This document shows, piece after piece, positions 1-6,829 of a stretch of 13,435 nt of DNA. Below the pieces are notes generated by a model. It did not search any database and was not told the DNA's origin. It was given only the letters and a program-made list of their open reading frames with translations. The DNA is from Gemmatimonas sp. (GTDB taxonomy: Bacteria > Gemmatimonadota > Gemmatimonadetes > Gemmatimonadales > Gemmatimonadaceae), in assembly GCF_031426495.1 (NCBI RefSeq), contig NZ_JANPLK010000028.1, forward strand, positions 1-13,435. Direction: 5' to 3'. How positions within the stretch are numbered: position 1 is the first letter of the stretch; every line of letters starts with the position of its first letter. A program made the translations under genes and the position numbers.

Positions 1-152
1 GCCAACGTGCGTGGTGGTGCGCGGCGGGGCAGCGCGCACGTGGGCCGCTCGGCGCGTCGGCGCGCCCGATAGTAGGTCGCCGGCGCGACCCCAAGGCTCG
101 CACAGAGCCCGCGCAGGGACGTCGCCGCCCCGTGCGTCGTGACGATGCTCAC
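1..152 (-). CDS. IS3-family transposase OrfB, N-terminal fragment (runs off the left edge)
   Basis: This minus-strand frame opens with GTG at 152-150, which overlaps the orfA stop as GTGA, the usual translational coupling in this IS type. It encodes about 50 residues starting VSIVTTHGAATSLRG and containing CASLGVAPATYYRARRRAE, the N-terminal helix-turn-helix (HTH_21-like) segment of IS3-family OrfB that precedes the rve integrase core. The catalytic DDE core would lie to the left of the window, so activity cannot be judged. The segment carries no stop as far as base 1. The product would join OrfA to form the transposase that cuts and circularises the element. The family call rests on the YYR motif and the position right after orfA. 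Confidence 0.75.
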   Translation of the reverse strand, partial: MSIVTTHGAATSLRGLCASLGVAPATYYRARRRAERPTCALPRRAPPRTL

Positions 153-571
153 GAGCGCGTCTCGGTGGGCTCGTCGAGCGGCGGGAGCGTCAGGCCCAAG
201 AGCTGCGAGAACTTTTTTGGGGCGTCGATGATGAGCTCCGCACGCTCCGCGCGCGCGGTCGCCTTCGCCAACGCGCGCTCCAGCTCCACGATCTGCTTCC
301 GCGTGGGATCGGGCGCCGACCGCGCCGGTCCGCGGCGCTTCGCCGGGCCCTGCAAGTCGCCGCGTCGTCGGGCGGCGCGCCACACGGCGAGATGGGACGA
401 ATACAGGCCTTCGCGACGCAGGAGCGCGCCGAGCTCACCCGGCTTCGTGCACGCGTCAGCGGCGGCGAGGATCTGGAGCTTGTAGGTCGCCGTGAACTGG
501 CGGCGGGTCCGGGTCGGTGACACCCCGGTATCATGGAGAAGCAACGGCGCAACGGAAAGAGCAGACGACAT
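149..571 (-). CDS. IS3-family transposase OrfA (helix-turn-helix protein)
   Basis: About 140 residues. The core RRQFTATYKLQILAAADACT, then GALLRREGLYSSHLAVWR, is the DNA-binding helix-turn-helix of the IS3 OrfA type that recognises the IS ends. After it come a basic linker (KRRGPARSAPD) and a coiled-coil stretch QIVELERALAKATARAERAELI for multimerisation with OrfB. I chose ATG at 571 because GAGG lies 7 bases upstream; an upstream ATG at 625 and a GTG at 523, just before the conserved part, are alternatives. The frame is intact. It is followed directly by orfB through a GTGA overlap. The outer inverted repeat of this element, expected somewhere between 571 and 650, was not identified with certainty. 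Confidence 0.8.
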   Translation of the reverse strand: MSSALSVAPLLLHDTGVSPTRTRRQFTATYKLQILAAADACTKPGELGALLRREGLYSSHLAVWRAARRRGDLQGPAKRRGPARSAPDPTRKQIVELERALAKATARAERAELIIDAPKKFSQLLGLTLPPLDEPTETRS

Positions 572-930
572 GGGAAAGCCTCGATCACCCTCGTACACTA
601 AACTCGGGATGGATCGGTGTCTCACTCATATTGTCAGAGAGGGCGATGCGACGACGGAGCTGGTCGAAACCGCGCAGCACATAGCACTGGCAAGGAGGGT
701 CTTCGAATTCCGCAGCATAGGGCCGACACCGGGCAGAAATTGTCGCTTGTCGACGGCCCTTCGGGGAATCGTGCGGTGACACTCGCGCGTCCTTCATTTC
801 GCCGGCAGCGTAGTGCCACGGTTGCGGACGAGACATCGCTCCCCGCGTCACGATTGTGCAGACAATGCAAATGGGTAGGGGAGCGCGCATGTCGGCAGAC
901 TCGTCTCGTCCGTGTACGTTGTCTGATTGC
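572..930. other. Stretch without a recognisable gene
   Basis: Between the IS3 orfA start and the stop codon of the lipoprotein gene I see no convincing gene, RNA or terminator. Frames on both strands are open for 70-145 codons, but they overlap one another, have no ribosome-binding site and match no family I know. The outer end of the IS3 element should lie somewhere in the first 80 bases. The rest may be decayed host sequence. Confidence 0.4.
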
Positions 931-1722
931 CTACGGCGCGATCTCAACCCTTTGCGGAAGTGTGGCGGCACCGACATAGCTACCGACGACGTCGATGTAT
1001 CCGGCGTCAGTGATCCGTGCATCGATCAGCGCTTGGCGACGCTGCGACGGTGCGAAGAACAGACGGGTTGCCGTGGTCACCGCGCCCATTCCGATTGGAT
1101 TTCCCGTCACAAAGACCGTTGCGAGTAAGCCGTTGGTGACTGGTACCCACACCGGCGCCGTGCGGACACTCTCCGCTGTAATCAGGTAAACAAACGCACC
1201 ACGGAACTCGCTGGCGCGCGGCGCCGCCGGCAATGTTGTCAGAGTCGCGCGCAAGGCATCCGTTCCCGACACGACGGCCGCCTCCGGTGATGCGGGGACA
1301 CCGAACGTCCCCGGATGGTCAAATCTAATCCATCCATCGCAGCGACCGGCAAAGTATTCCGGAGCGTGGTCGCCGCGCTGCAACAGCGCGTGCAGCATCT
1401 CGTGACGTACCGTGGCCCCGTCCTCGGGGGTTACCAGTGCTACTCTGTTGCCCTCACTCCACCAGTAGCCGTCATAGCGTTTGCCGTCGACAATGAGCAT
1501 TGGGTCGCGCGTGCGGAAGAACTGTACGGCCGCCAGCGAACCGCGCCGACCCGAACACTGCTCAACCAGCGACCACCATAGCGTGAACTCTGGCGGCGCC
1601 TGTAACTCTACCAAATTACCGCTCGGAAACTCGGGACCCACCAACGAGTCACACGCGGCCACGCACAAGGTGAGCACCAAAGCCAGTACAAAGCGCGTGC
1701 ATTGTATCGCGGCGTTTCGCAT
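931..1722 (-). CDS. Predicted lipoprotein with HEXXH zinc-metallopeptidase-like motif
   Basis: 263 residues from ATG at 1722, chosen because it begins a clean lipoprotein signal: MRNAAIQCTRF, a hydrophobic run FVLALVLTLCV, and lipobox VAAC with the lipidated Cys at residue 24. The mature protein would sit on the inner face of the outer membrane or the periplasmic face of the inner membrane. At residues 107-111 the sequence reads HEMLH within VRHEMLHALLQ, the HEXXH zinc-binding signature of gluzincin/metzincin peptidases, in a hydrophobic helix context. It is followed by DHAPEYF, whose Glu could be a third ligand. The C-terminal half, from about residue 150, is beta-rich and may be a domain resembling a fibronectin or prealbumin fold. 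No named family is recognised. It has no operon partner: 572-930 lies downstream and IS256 debris upstream. Peptidase function is inferred from the motif alone. Confidence 0.72.
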   Translation of the reverse strand: MRNAAIQCTRFVLALVLTLCVAACDSLVGPEFPSGNLVELQAPPEFTLWWSLVEQCSGRRGSLAAVQFFRTRDPMLIVDGKRYDGYWWSEGNRVALVTPEDGATVRHEMLHALLQRGDHAPEYFAGRCDGWIRFDHPGTFGVPASPEAAVVSGTDALRATLTTLPAAPRASEFRGAFVYLITAESVRTAPVWVPVTNGLLATVFVTGNPIGMGAVTTATRLFFAPSQRRQALIDARITDAGYIDVVGSYVGAATLPQRVEIAP

Positions 1723-1931
1723 ACGTGTGGGGAAAAGGATTGCCGCGGATTGCGATCCAACCAATAGAGCAGGTCCTCGATAACGGAGATCGCAGGCCAC
1801 AGCGTTCCGTAGCCCGGAGCTTCCGCGATACAGGCGGCAGCGGCACTCCAGACTTCGTGGTCGTCGCGTTCCCCATGGACGGTTGAGTTTCTAAAGTAGT
1901 GTGGGTCGTTGCGGTCCCGTACTCACCGTGA
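1720..1931 (-). pseudogene. Protein-like orphan reading frame next to IS256 remnant
   Basis: A minus-strand frame with no usual start codon begins after a TGA near 1931. It reads protein-like for about 70 residues, including HGERDDHEVWSAAAACIAEA and GTLWPAISVIEDLLYWLDRN, then runs into the 5' part of the lipoprotein gene in a different frame and stops at 1608. Composition (acidic and aromatic residues, alternating hydrophobics) is more protein-like than neighbouring shadow frames. Its open end lies next to the dead IS256 copy, so it may be the tail of a gene cut by that insertion. I do not recognise a family. Confidence 0.3.
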
Positions 1932-2021
1932 CTAAGTACCCGGCTTCGGAGATTGCGGTGCGGCTTTGCACAGCAAGGATACTGGTGTACATGCTATGCA
2001 CGCTACGCGGTGGCGGTCTCG

Positions 2022-3186
2022 TCAAGAAGTGGGCAGCCGCGCGTCAGGCGGTGGCCTTCCGGATGCGGGGACTGTAGGGACTTCGACGCCGTCGGTATAG
2101 CGCATACCACGGAAGACTTCGCGGCATGGCTCGGGCGCGTTCAGCTTCAGAAATTGTTGCTCGGCGATCAGGAGCAAACGCCAGATGATCGCCGTAGCGC
2201 GTGCTACTTTCCTGAATCGCTTCGCCGCACTCGTGCGCAGGCGCAGCGCCGCAAACGGCGGTCCGAGGACGTTGGTGGTCCGGAGATGACGCCAGTGCTC
2301 TTTTGGAAACTGGTGTTACGTGAGCATGCGCGCCCAGTGTGGATCCAGCCGTTCTCATGCTCTGGGAAAGCGGAGGCGATACGCGCGATCAAACGCCTTC
2401 AGTTCATGCTCCGCATCGGCGACCGACTCCGCCGTCGCTATGCGCTGTACCGCCGCTTGGACGTCGGGCTGCTGCTTGATCGGGACGGCATCGACCACGT
2501 TGCGAAGCTTGTGATTCTAGCTGCGCTGCTCGACCGCGTTCGGCCACACCTGGGCGACCGCGCTCCATAGACCCAACGCGCCATCGCCGATCACGCACGC
2601 CGGCGCGGGCAGGACGCGCGCCGCGAGGTCGCGTAGACTCTCGCTTGAATCGCGGTGGCCGCTGTCGACCGCGGGGACCACTATGGTGCTGTCCGCCAGC
2701 GCGCCGATCAGCACTAGGATCGCGGCCTTCGTCGACTCGAGACCGGCCTTCGTGTAGATCCCGTCGGCCCAGACGAACACGGGCTCGGGAACGGACAGGT
2801 CCTGCGCCCACCACCGCGCGTCGTCGCTCGGCCAGGCGTTTCCGGCTGCTCGCGCTCAGCGGCTCGCCGTCGCCGAGGAGCCCGCGTAGCGCCAGGATGA
2901 AGTCGCCGATGGAGAGGCTGGGCAGATACAGCTCCGGGAGCAACTTCGCCACCTCCAGCGTGCGACGCTGGAACAGCGAAACGATGCGGCTCTCAAACGG
3001 CGCGGCGAGCCCCTGCACGCGCGGGCGACGATTCGCGCTCGTCTCGTTCATCAACGCTACCGAGCGCGGCTTTTCGTAGCCGTTGCGATAGCCGACGGCG
3101 GCATCGGCCGAACTGCGGGCATGACGACCGCTAGCCAACAGGTCGTCGACTTCTTCGTCCACTACACGCGGTAGGCAGGTATTCAC
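2022..3186 (-). pseudogene. IS256-family (Mutator-like) transposase, inactivated
   Basis: Read from 3186 downwards, the conceptual protein is about 388 residues, near the usual ~400. It contains LPRVVDEEVDDLLASGR, YRNGYEKPRSVALMNETSA, RRPRVQGLAAPFESRIV, FVWADGIYTKAGLE (first catalytic Asp near 2764), VIGDGALGLWSAVAQVWP (second Asp near 2584), and FPKEHWRHLRTTNV followed by FAALRLRTSAAKRF. Breaks: a one-base frameshift around 2815-2835; in-frame stops at 2517-2519 (TAG in the position of Trp in the usual RCWNHK), 2355-2357 and 2316-2318; and the third catalytic acid, normally Glu after TTNV, is Gly (GGA, 2262-2264). The frame ends at 2022. Clearly dead. Terminal inverted repeats could not be assigned; the TTTCCACACTTTTTGATTGT near 3340-3360 is only a candidate. 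Confidence 0.85.
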
Positions 3187-3447
3187 TTGCTCACGAATGA
3201 ACGTGGCAATCGTCGCTCACGTCGGCCTTGACGTGGACGTAGGAATATCGATCTTCAGCCGGGGCGGATGCTCCATTTCGATGCTGGGATGCTGCCGGGG
3301 TAATAGGCGTACCCGAGAAGGTGCCACCGTTTGCTGTTCATTTCCACACTTTTTGATTGTACCTCGGATGGGCCTCTGAGAGTTGGCACTCTTCCCAGAC
3401 CCAGCCTTCACATGACGCAGCCCTAGCAGTGGGGCAATGGAGTCAGA

Positions 3448-4017
3448 ATGCACGTGCGGATGTTGCTGGTCCCACTTCTCGTCGCTTGCAGCATCGCCAG
3501 CCCAACGCTGGGTGTGCAGGCGCAATCGTCTCGCGGCGCTGTAGAGGCGGACATTGGGGTTGGCGGCGGCCACGGCTGGGGCGGCGGGCAACGCGTGACA
3601 CGCACCGTGGCTGGTGCAAACGGTATCCTCGCATGGCACCAACGCCCGTCTGGGGGTGCTACGTTGGGAGTTGGCGTCACCTCACACATATCGCTGGGCG
3701 GGAACGACTGCACGATCTCCAGCGCCGGTGGGGGCTGCATTCCCCAGTACCCAGATTTTTTCGCTTTCAGTCTCCTCGGCGGATGGCGCGGGCCACATGC
3801 GACCCGGGTGCTTGTCGGTCCGGCCCTGGTGCGCAATCTGACGTCTCGCCCGGACTCGGCGACGTCCAGCTTCGGCGTGCAATCGCGTCTCGACATCGCC
3901 TCCCCTGCCTTCGGTCACGTGCGGGCCACGCTGTTCAGCGAGGCGTTGGTCGTGCCGAGGTTCCGTGGCGCCGCCTTCGCCACGTTCACGCTCGGAATCG
4001 GCCTGCGCGTGCCGTAA
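3448..4017 (+). CDS. Secreted, outer-membrane-barrel-like protein of unknown function
   Basis: 189 residues from ATG at 3448, preceded by GGAG five bases upstream. The N-terminus is a signal peptide: MHVRM, hydrophobic LLVPLLVACSIA, with likely signal peptidase I cleavage in VQA-QSS near residue 25 and no lipobox. The mature part is rich in Gly, Ser, Ala and Val with alternating strands (VEADIGVGGGHGWGGG, GATLGVGVTSHISLG, FFAFSLLGGWRG, TRVLVGPALVRNL, FATFTLGIGLRVP). This pattern fits a small membrane beta-barrel. Two Cys (NDC...GGGC) may pair. It ends GLRVP, not with the terminal aromatic residue common in barrels. It lies before a second protein of the same style (4343-4891), but the 325-base gap argues against a tight operon. 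Function unknown. Confidence 0.65.
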   Translation: MHVRMLLVPLLVACSIASPTLGVQAQSSRGAVEADIGVGGGHGWGGGQRVTRTVAGANGILAWHQRPSGGATLGVGVTSHISLGGNDCTISSAGGGCIPQYPDFFAFSLLGGWRGPHATRVLVGPALVRNLTSRPDSATSSFGVQSRLDIASPAFGHVRATLFSEALVVPRFRGAAFATFTLGIGLRVP

Positions 4018-4342
4018 CGCCGTCCGGCATACAGCAGCGTCATTGATAAGGTTTACTCGCTGGCGTTTCGTGAATGCGCATATGAGTGCAGGTGGTGCCT
4101 GTTCTGGATCTGATCACGGAAGGCGCACTCAACGCTCTGGCGAAAACAATGGCTGATGATGGCGGGTATGCCGACGGAGCGCGCCGCCTGGGCTCGCATG
4201 GTCGTACGGGATGGCGAACATGACAGTCAACGCACACGTAGCTGACACAGGGACGAGCAATTTGCCGATAAGTGGTGTCTATTGTTGAAATCGTCACGCA
4301 GCGAAGCTGCCCGCCTGAAACTCTCAACTGCATGTGAACGCT
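4018..4342. other. Spacer between two barrel-like genes
   Basis: About 325 bases with no convincing ORF. It holds the promoter region for the downstream gene, but I could not pick a reliable -35/-10 pair. I checked for an integron attC-like pair of core sites because of small secreted-protein genes in series and found none that was convincing. Confidence 0.35.
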
Positions 4343-4891
4343 ATGATTCCTCGCTCAGCGACTGCATCGGTGGCACTCGCATGCTTCGCGTTGTGCGCCT
4401 CACGGATCGACGCGCAGACGCGACAGCATGATGTGGAGTTTTCGAGTGGCTTGGCAGCAACGTCGAGCGCGTTGTCCAATACGGGGCCACTTGGTGCCGT
4501 CGTTCGTCTTGGTATCGCGCAACGGAACAGTCGCGCCTACCAATTTCGACTTGATGCGGAGGCGTCGTTTGCCTCGGCCGACATCAGTGCGGACTCAAAG
4601 GCGGCATTGCGTTCCCTGGGCATCACCTACGGAGTGACGGTGGGACCAGCATCGCGCGCCATTGCTCCGTACGGACTTGCCGGAGTTGGCGTCACTTGGA
4701 TCAATGGCTACGAAGGAGTGGGTTGGGCCGGAATTGGACCCACATCTCGATTGGGAATCGGTCTTCGATTTCCATTCAAGCAGAAGGAGCTGCGTGCGGA
4801 AGTGGCCGTCGTCAGTGCGTTTTGGTCAACTAGTTCGACATGGAGTCCGCGCGCGCTATACTGGCCGCTCACCATCGGATTGGCTTTTTAG
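4343..4891 (+). CDS. Secreted, outer-membrane-barrel-like protein of unknown function
   Basis: 182 residues from ATG at 4343; a GTG at 4334 would add three residues, and neither start has a clear ribosome-binding site. A signal peptide is visible (MIPRSATASVALACFALCAS, probable cleavage after RIDA near residue 24). The mature protein alternates hydrophobic and polar residues with many Gly and aromatics (GPLGAVVRLGIAQRN, AYQFRLDAEASF, SLGITYGVTVGP, APYGLAGVGVTWING, SRLGIGLRFPF, RALYWPLTIGLAF). It ends in Phe, the terminal aromatic that the BAM machinery recognises on outer-membrane barrels. Length and style match the protein at 3448-4017, so the two may be distant paralogues. No enzyme motif is seen. 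A short ORF follows 12 bases later. Confidence 0.68.
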   Translation: MIPRSATASVALACFALCASRIDAQTRQHDVEFSSGLAATSSALSNTGPLGAVVRLGIAQRNSRAYQFRLDAEASFASADISADSKAALRSLGITYGVTVGPASRAIAPYGLAGVGVTWINGYEGVGWAGIGPTSRLGIGLRFPFKQKELRAEVAVVSAFWSTSSTWSPRALYWPLTIGLAF

Positions 4892-4903
4892 GAGAACACA
4901 GCG

Positions 4904-5020
4904 ATGCATCAGCGAACCGTTATTTTGGACAGGGCAGAGCTGATTGATCCAGATGTGCGCGCCAACCGCTTGCTGGTACTCGATACAATGGGTGAGGCAC
5001 GGCGGCTCGCTGCCGCGTAG
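4904..5020 (+). CDS. Small ORF (38 residues) behind the barrel gene
   Basis: ATG at 4904 is preceded by AGGAG at 4890-4894, nine bases upstream and overlapping the stop codon of the barrel gene. This is the best ribosome-binding site in this part of the window. The frame reads MHQRTVILDRAELI, then DPDVRANRLLVLDTMGEARR, and stops at TAG 5018-5020. It would be a mostly helical cytoplasmic peptide with no signal sequence. It could be a real small protein translationally coupled to the barrel gene, or the 5' stub of a gene whose remainder has been lost. I recognise no family. Confidence 0.4.
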   Translation: MHQRTVILDRAELIDPDVRANRLLVLDTMGEARRLAAA

Positions 5021-5059
5021 CGACGCTTCCACAACCCGCCGTCAGCGTCAGCGCTCGGT

Positions 5060-5530
5060 TTAGAAGCGAGTCGGTACGGCAACCGGCAGCGCGGTGAGTT
5101 GGAGTCGTATCACGCTGCTGCCCTCGTTGTACGACGGGCAACCGCCCCGGAAGCGCGCATATTCCGCGTCGCGCTCAACGATGAGTGGCTGGTATCCTTC
5201 GGCGGCAACGGAGAGGCGGTATCGCCCAGGGGAGGTCGCGAATCCGCAGTCCGCAGCACAGAGTAGCCCACCGCTGTCGAGCGTTGCGTTGCGCGTCGGA
5301 CCACGCAATAAATCCTCTGCGCGCACTGGCTGCCCGCCGACCGTCACGTCACGAATCGACACGCGCGTCAGTGATGCTCCGGTGCGGGCGTCGGTGACCG
5401 ACTGCAAAACGAGGAGCGGATCGCGGTATGTATGCTCGCACACACCCGCGCCGAGCCCGTCACAAGCCGCGAGCACGAGTGAGGCGAGAATCGGAGCGAG
5501 ACGGCGACGAGCGAAAGTTGGCAGAATCAT
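5060..5530 (-). CDS. Predicted lipoprotein with a carboxypeptidase-regulatory-like fold
   Basis: 156 residues from ATG at 5530. The signal peptide MILPTFARRRLAPILASLVLAAC has a lipobox LAAC with Cys at residue 23. The mature part resembles a single beta-sandwich of the carboxypeptidase-regulatory/PEGA type: LQSVTDARTGASLTRVSIRDV, a central VGGQPV segment, GGLLCAADCGF, PGRYRLSVAAEGYQPLIVERD, then RLQLTALPV. The phrase GRYRLSVAAEGYQP is characteristic of such domains. Four Cys (GVCEHT, LLCAADC, GGCPSY) could form two disulfides. It is convergent with the plus-strand ORF ending at 5020 and has no operon partner. The exact role is unknown; structural or ligand-binding functions are typical for such folds. 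The ATG has no strong ribosome-binding site. Confidence 0.68.
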   Translation of the reverse strand: MILPTFARRRLAPILASLVLAACDGLGAGVCEHTYRDPLLVLQSVTDARTGASLTRVSIRDVTVGGQPVRAEDLLRGPTRNATLDSGGLLCAADCGFATSPGRYRLSVAAEGYQPLIVERDAEYARFRGGCPSYNEGSSVIRLQLTALPVAVPTRF

Positions 5531-5871
5531 TGGTCGCGAAATTAAAGTGTGAGTCGACTTCTAACACATAGTAGCTCGCAGGCGGATGTTTCGGCAAATG
5601 CGTTGTACGTGTCGTGGCGCAGAAGTTCTGTCGGGGTGTCTCAAAAGTTCTGTCCACGGCCCGTCGGGACATTCAGAGCAGGGCCGCGCGGCTGAAGTCG
5701 TGGTTCTTCTGCGCTAAGGCGTGTAAGCGGCGCGAACACATCAGCCGTCGGATCTGGCGGCGCACGTTGGCGCGCGCGTCCGGCGTCAGGACGTACACCG
5801 CGCGTAGGGAGGCCCCAGGTCGCTGATTCCAGGCTCAATCATGTCAGCGAGGACCTGCACAAGGCTCCCAG
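5531..5871. other. Stretch of debris: 22-base-spaced repeat and a possible gene fragment
   Basis: There is no intact gene. Two copies of AAGTTCTGTC lie at 5623-5632 and 5645-5654, exactly 22 bases apart, the same spacing as the terminal repeats of the IS21 ends further right. On the minus strand about 5673-5834, a frame without a proper start reads ASLRAVYVLTPDARANVRRQ, then IRRLM and HALAQKNHDFSRAALL, and stops. It looks protein-like and may be the end of a lost gene, but I recognise no family. The overlapping plus-strand frame looks like a shadow. Confidence 0.35.
5623..5654. repeat. Two 10-base direct repeats, 22-base period
   Basis: AAGTTCTGTC occurs at 5623-5632 and again at 5645-5654. 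Both copies are followed by a C/G-rich tail. The 22-base period equals that of the inner repeats at the two IS21 right ends in this window, although the repeat sequence itself is different. This could be the end of another IS21-like element. Confidence 0.4.
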
Positions 5872-6286
5872 ATGGTTGGTCAGGAAAAGCAGCACCAAAG
5901 CGGTCGGTCTCGAACAAGCGCACGGAGAAGCAGGTTGGTTGCGAGGGGCCCCGTCTCATTGCAACCGGTGCCGCTCGTCAATATTTCTGATTACCTGGCT
6001 CGCAGACGCGCCGCAGCAGGCCATGTCACGCGACGGATGCTCACCCACTTATCGCTGAGTGTCATGGTCGTCGATGAGATCGGGTACCTGCCGACCTCGC
6101 GCACAAGCGCAAAGCTTTTCTTTCATCTGATGCGTCGTCGATATACGCATGCATCTAGCGTACTCACCAGTAACAAGAGCTATGAAGAATGGGGCGATAT
6201 TTCACGGAGACGAAGTGATGGCCGCCGCTCTCATCGACCGGCCCTTACACCACGTCTACATCGTCAACATTCGCGGCAACAGCTAG
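5872..6286 (+). pseudogene. istB: IS21-family helper ATPase IstB, truncated and frameshifted
   Basis: From about 5977 the plus strand encodes the C-terminal half of IstB, the AAA+ helper that assists the IS21 transposase IstA: TRRMLTHLSLSVMVVDEIGYLP (Walker B with VVDE), LFFHLMRRRYTHASSVLTSNKSYEEWGDI, and after a frame change at about 6199-6206, HGDEVMAAALIDRPLHH and VYIVNIRGNS. A TAG at 6284-6286 stands where the family usually has Tyr (NSYRLR). The N-terminal half with Walker A is absent or too degraded to read, though GGTCAGGAAAAGC near 5880 might be a trace of it. The fragment is inactive. It lies just before the IS21 right terminus at 6471, in the orientation expected for istB. Confidence 0.8.
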
Positions 6287-6408
6287 CGGATTCGGGGAGC
6301 GTCGGGCGCTCGCCTCACGCTTCGCCCGGCCGACCGCGCTGGAGTCCTCCAGCGCCCCCGTACGTGGCCGCTCCCCCCGACGTCAGAAGGCCTCTCCGGA
6401 CCAGGCTC

Positions 6409-6471
6409 ATCCCCCGCCCAGAGTGCGCAATTCTAGTTGCTGAAAGTGCGCTATTCTTGTTGGTGTTGACA
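6409..6471 (+). repeat. IS21-family right terminus with two internal repeats
   Basis: The segment ends in GGTGTTGACA at 6462-6471, the reverse complement of the TGTCAACACC start of IS21-type ends. Two related units, GAGTGCGCAATTCT at 6421 and AAAGTGCGCTATTCT at 6443, lie 22 bases apart, matching the multiple terminal repeats bound by IS21 transposases. A near-identical arrangement lies at 8481-8546 with the same orientation. The matching left end was not found in this window. Confidence 0.72.
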
Positions 6472-6789
6472 GTCCGCTAGTGAACGAGAAGTACACGTGC
6501 TCTGGCGTAAGGCGGTAGCAAGTTTGCGCCTCCCCTGATTCAATAGTCGGCCCCACAGCGAACGACCAACCTCCTGCGTGTCATAAAAGCTAGGGACCAG
6601 CATCGCCTCCCTAAAAGGGGTTAGTCCAGGGCAAACTGGCAACGCCAGATTCGACAGTTGCGATGCCGTGGAGTCGCGGTGCCACTTTGGCGGTCCGCCG
6701 TCGGAACTACTCCTCTGTTGGGTAGGACCTGCGGCTCGTGCGCGCCCAGCTTGAACGTCGCCCGTGCGTGTCGAGCATTGGCTTTTCAT
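6451..6789 (-). pseudogene. Possible host ORF cut by the IS21 terminus (112 residues)
   Basis: A minus-strand frame starts at ATG 6789, downstream of the propeller lipoprotein gene. It reads MKSQCSTRTGDVQAG, later DGGPPKWHRDSTASQLSNLA and LTPFREAMLVPSFYDTQEVG, and finishes with a few codons inside the IS21 end. No ribosome-binding site is seen and I recognise no family. The middle looks more protein-like than the ends. It may be the front of a host gene truncated at about 6472 by the IS21 insertion, or non-coding sequence. Apart from this frame, 6472-6829 holds nothing I can identify. Confidence 0.25.
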
Positions 6790-6829
6790 GCAGACATCGA
6801 CGGACGCGCCCTAGATCATCACTGAGCGG

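Larger units (their letters stand above)
1..571 (-). mobile_element. IS3-family insertion sequence, partial (orfA end)
   Basis: The pair of overlapping minus-strand frames, OrfA with HTH plus coiled coil and OrfB N-terminus with YYR, defines an IS3-family element read from right to left. Only the orfA half is in the window. It differs in sequence from the complete IS3-family element at 12158-13435 and from the orfB remnant at 8114-8445, so at least three separate IS3 lineages are present. The right terminus could not be fixed, so the stated edge is the orfA start. Confidence 0.7.
5872..6471 (+). mobile_element. IS21-family element remnant
   Basis: A degraded istB and the right terminus of one IS21-family element remain. 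istA and the left end are missing, so the element cannot move by itself. The sequence between the istB stop and the terminus (6287-6408) is non-coding and GC-rich and shares short blocks with the terminus at 8546. Confidence 0.7.

Noticed and set aside
1953..2570. Long plus-strand ORF of 205 codons
   Set aside because: It is the antisense shadow of the IS256 transposase pseudogene, whose conserved motifs are on the minus strand.
4018..4342. Possible integron attC site between small secreted-protein genes
   Set aside because: No paired core sites of the RYYYAAC/GTTRRRY type with a foldable body could be found.
5021..5059. Possible bidirectional terminator between the convergent genes
   Set aside because: Only a four-base stem (CTCG/CGAG) with a large loop and no T-run is present.
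5614..5826. Plus-strand ORF of 70 codons
   Set aside because: Very Arg-rich, no ribosome-binding site; the opposite strand reads more like protein, though that too is only a fragment.
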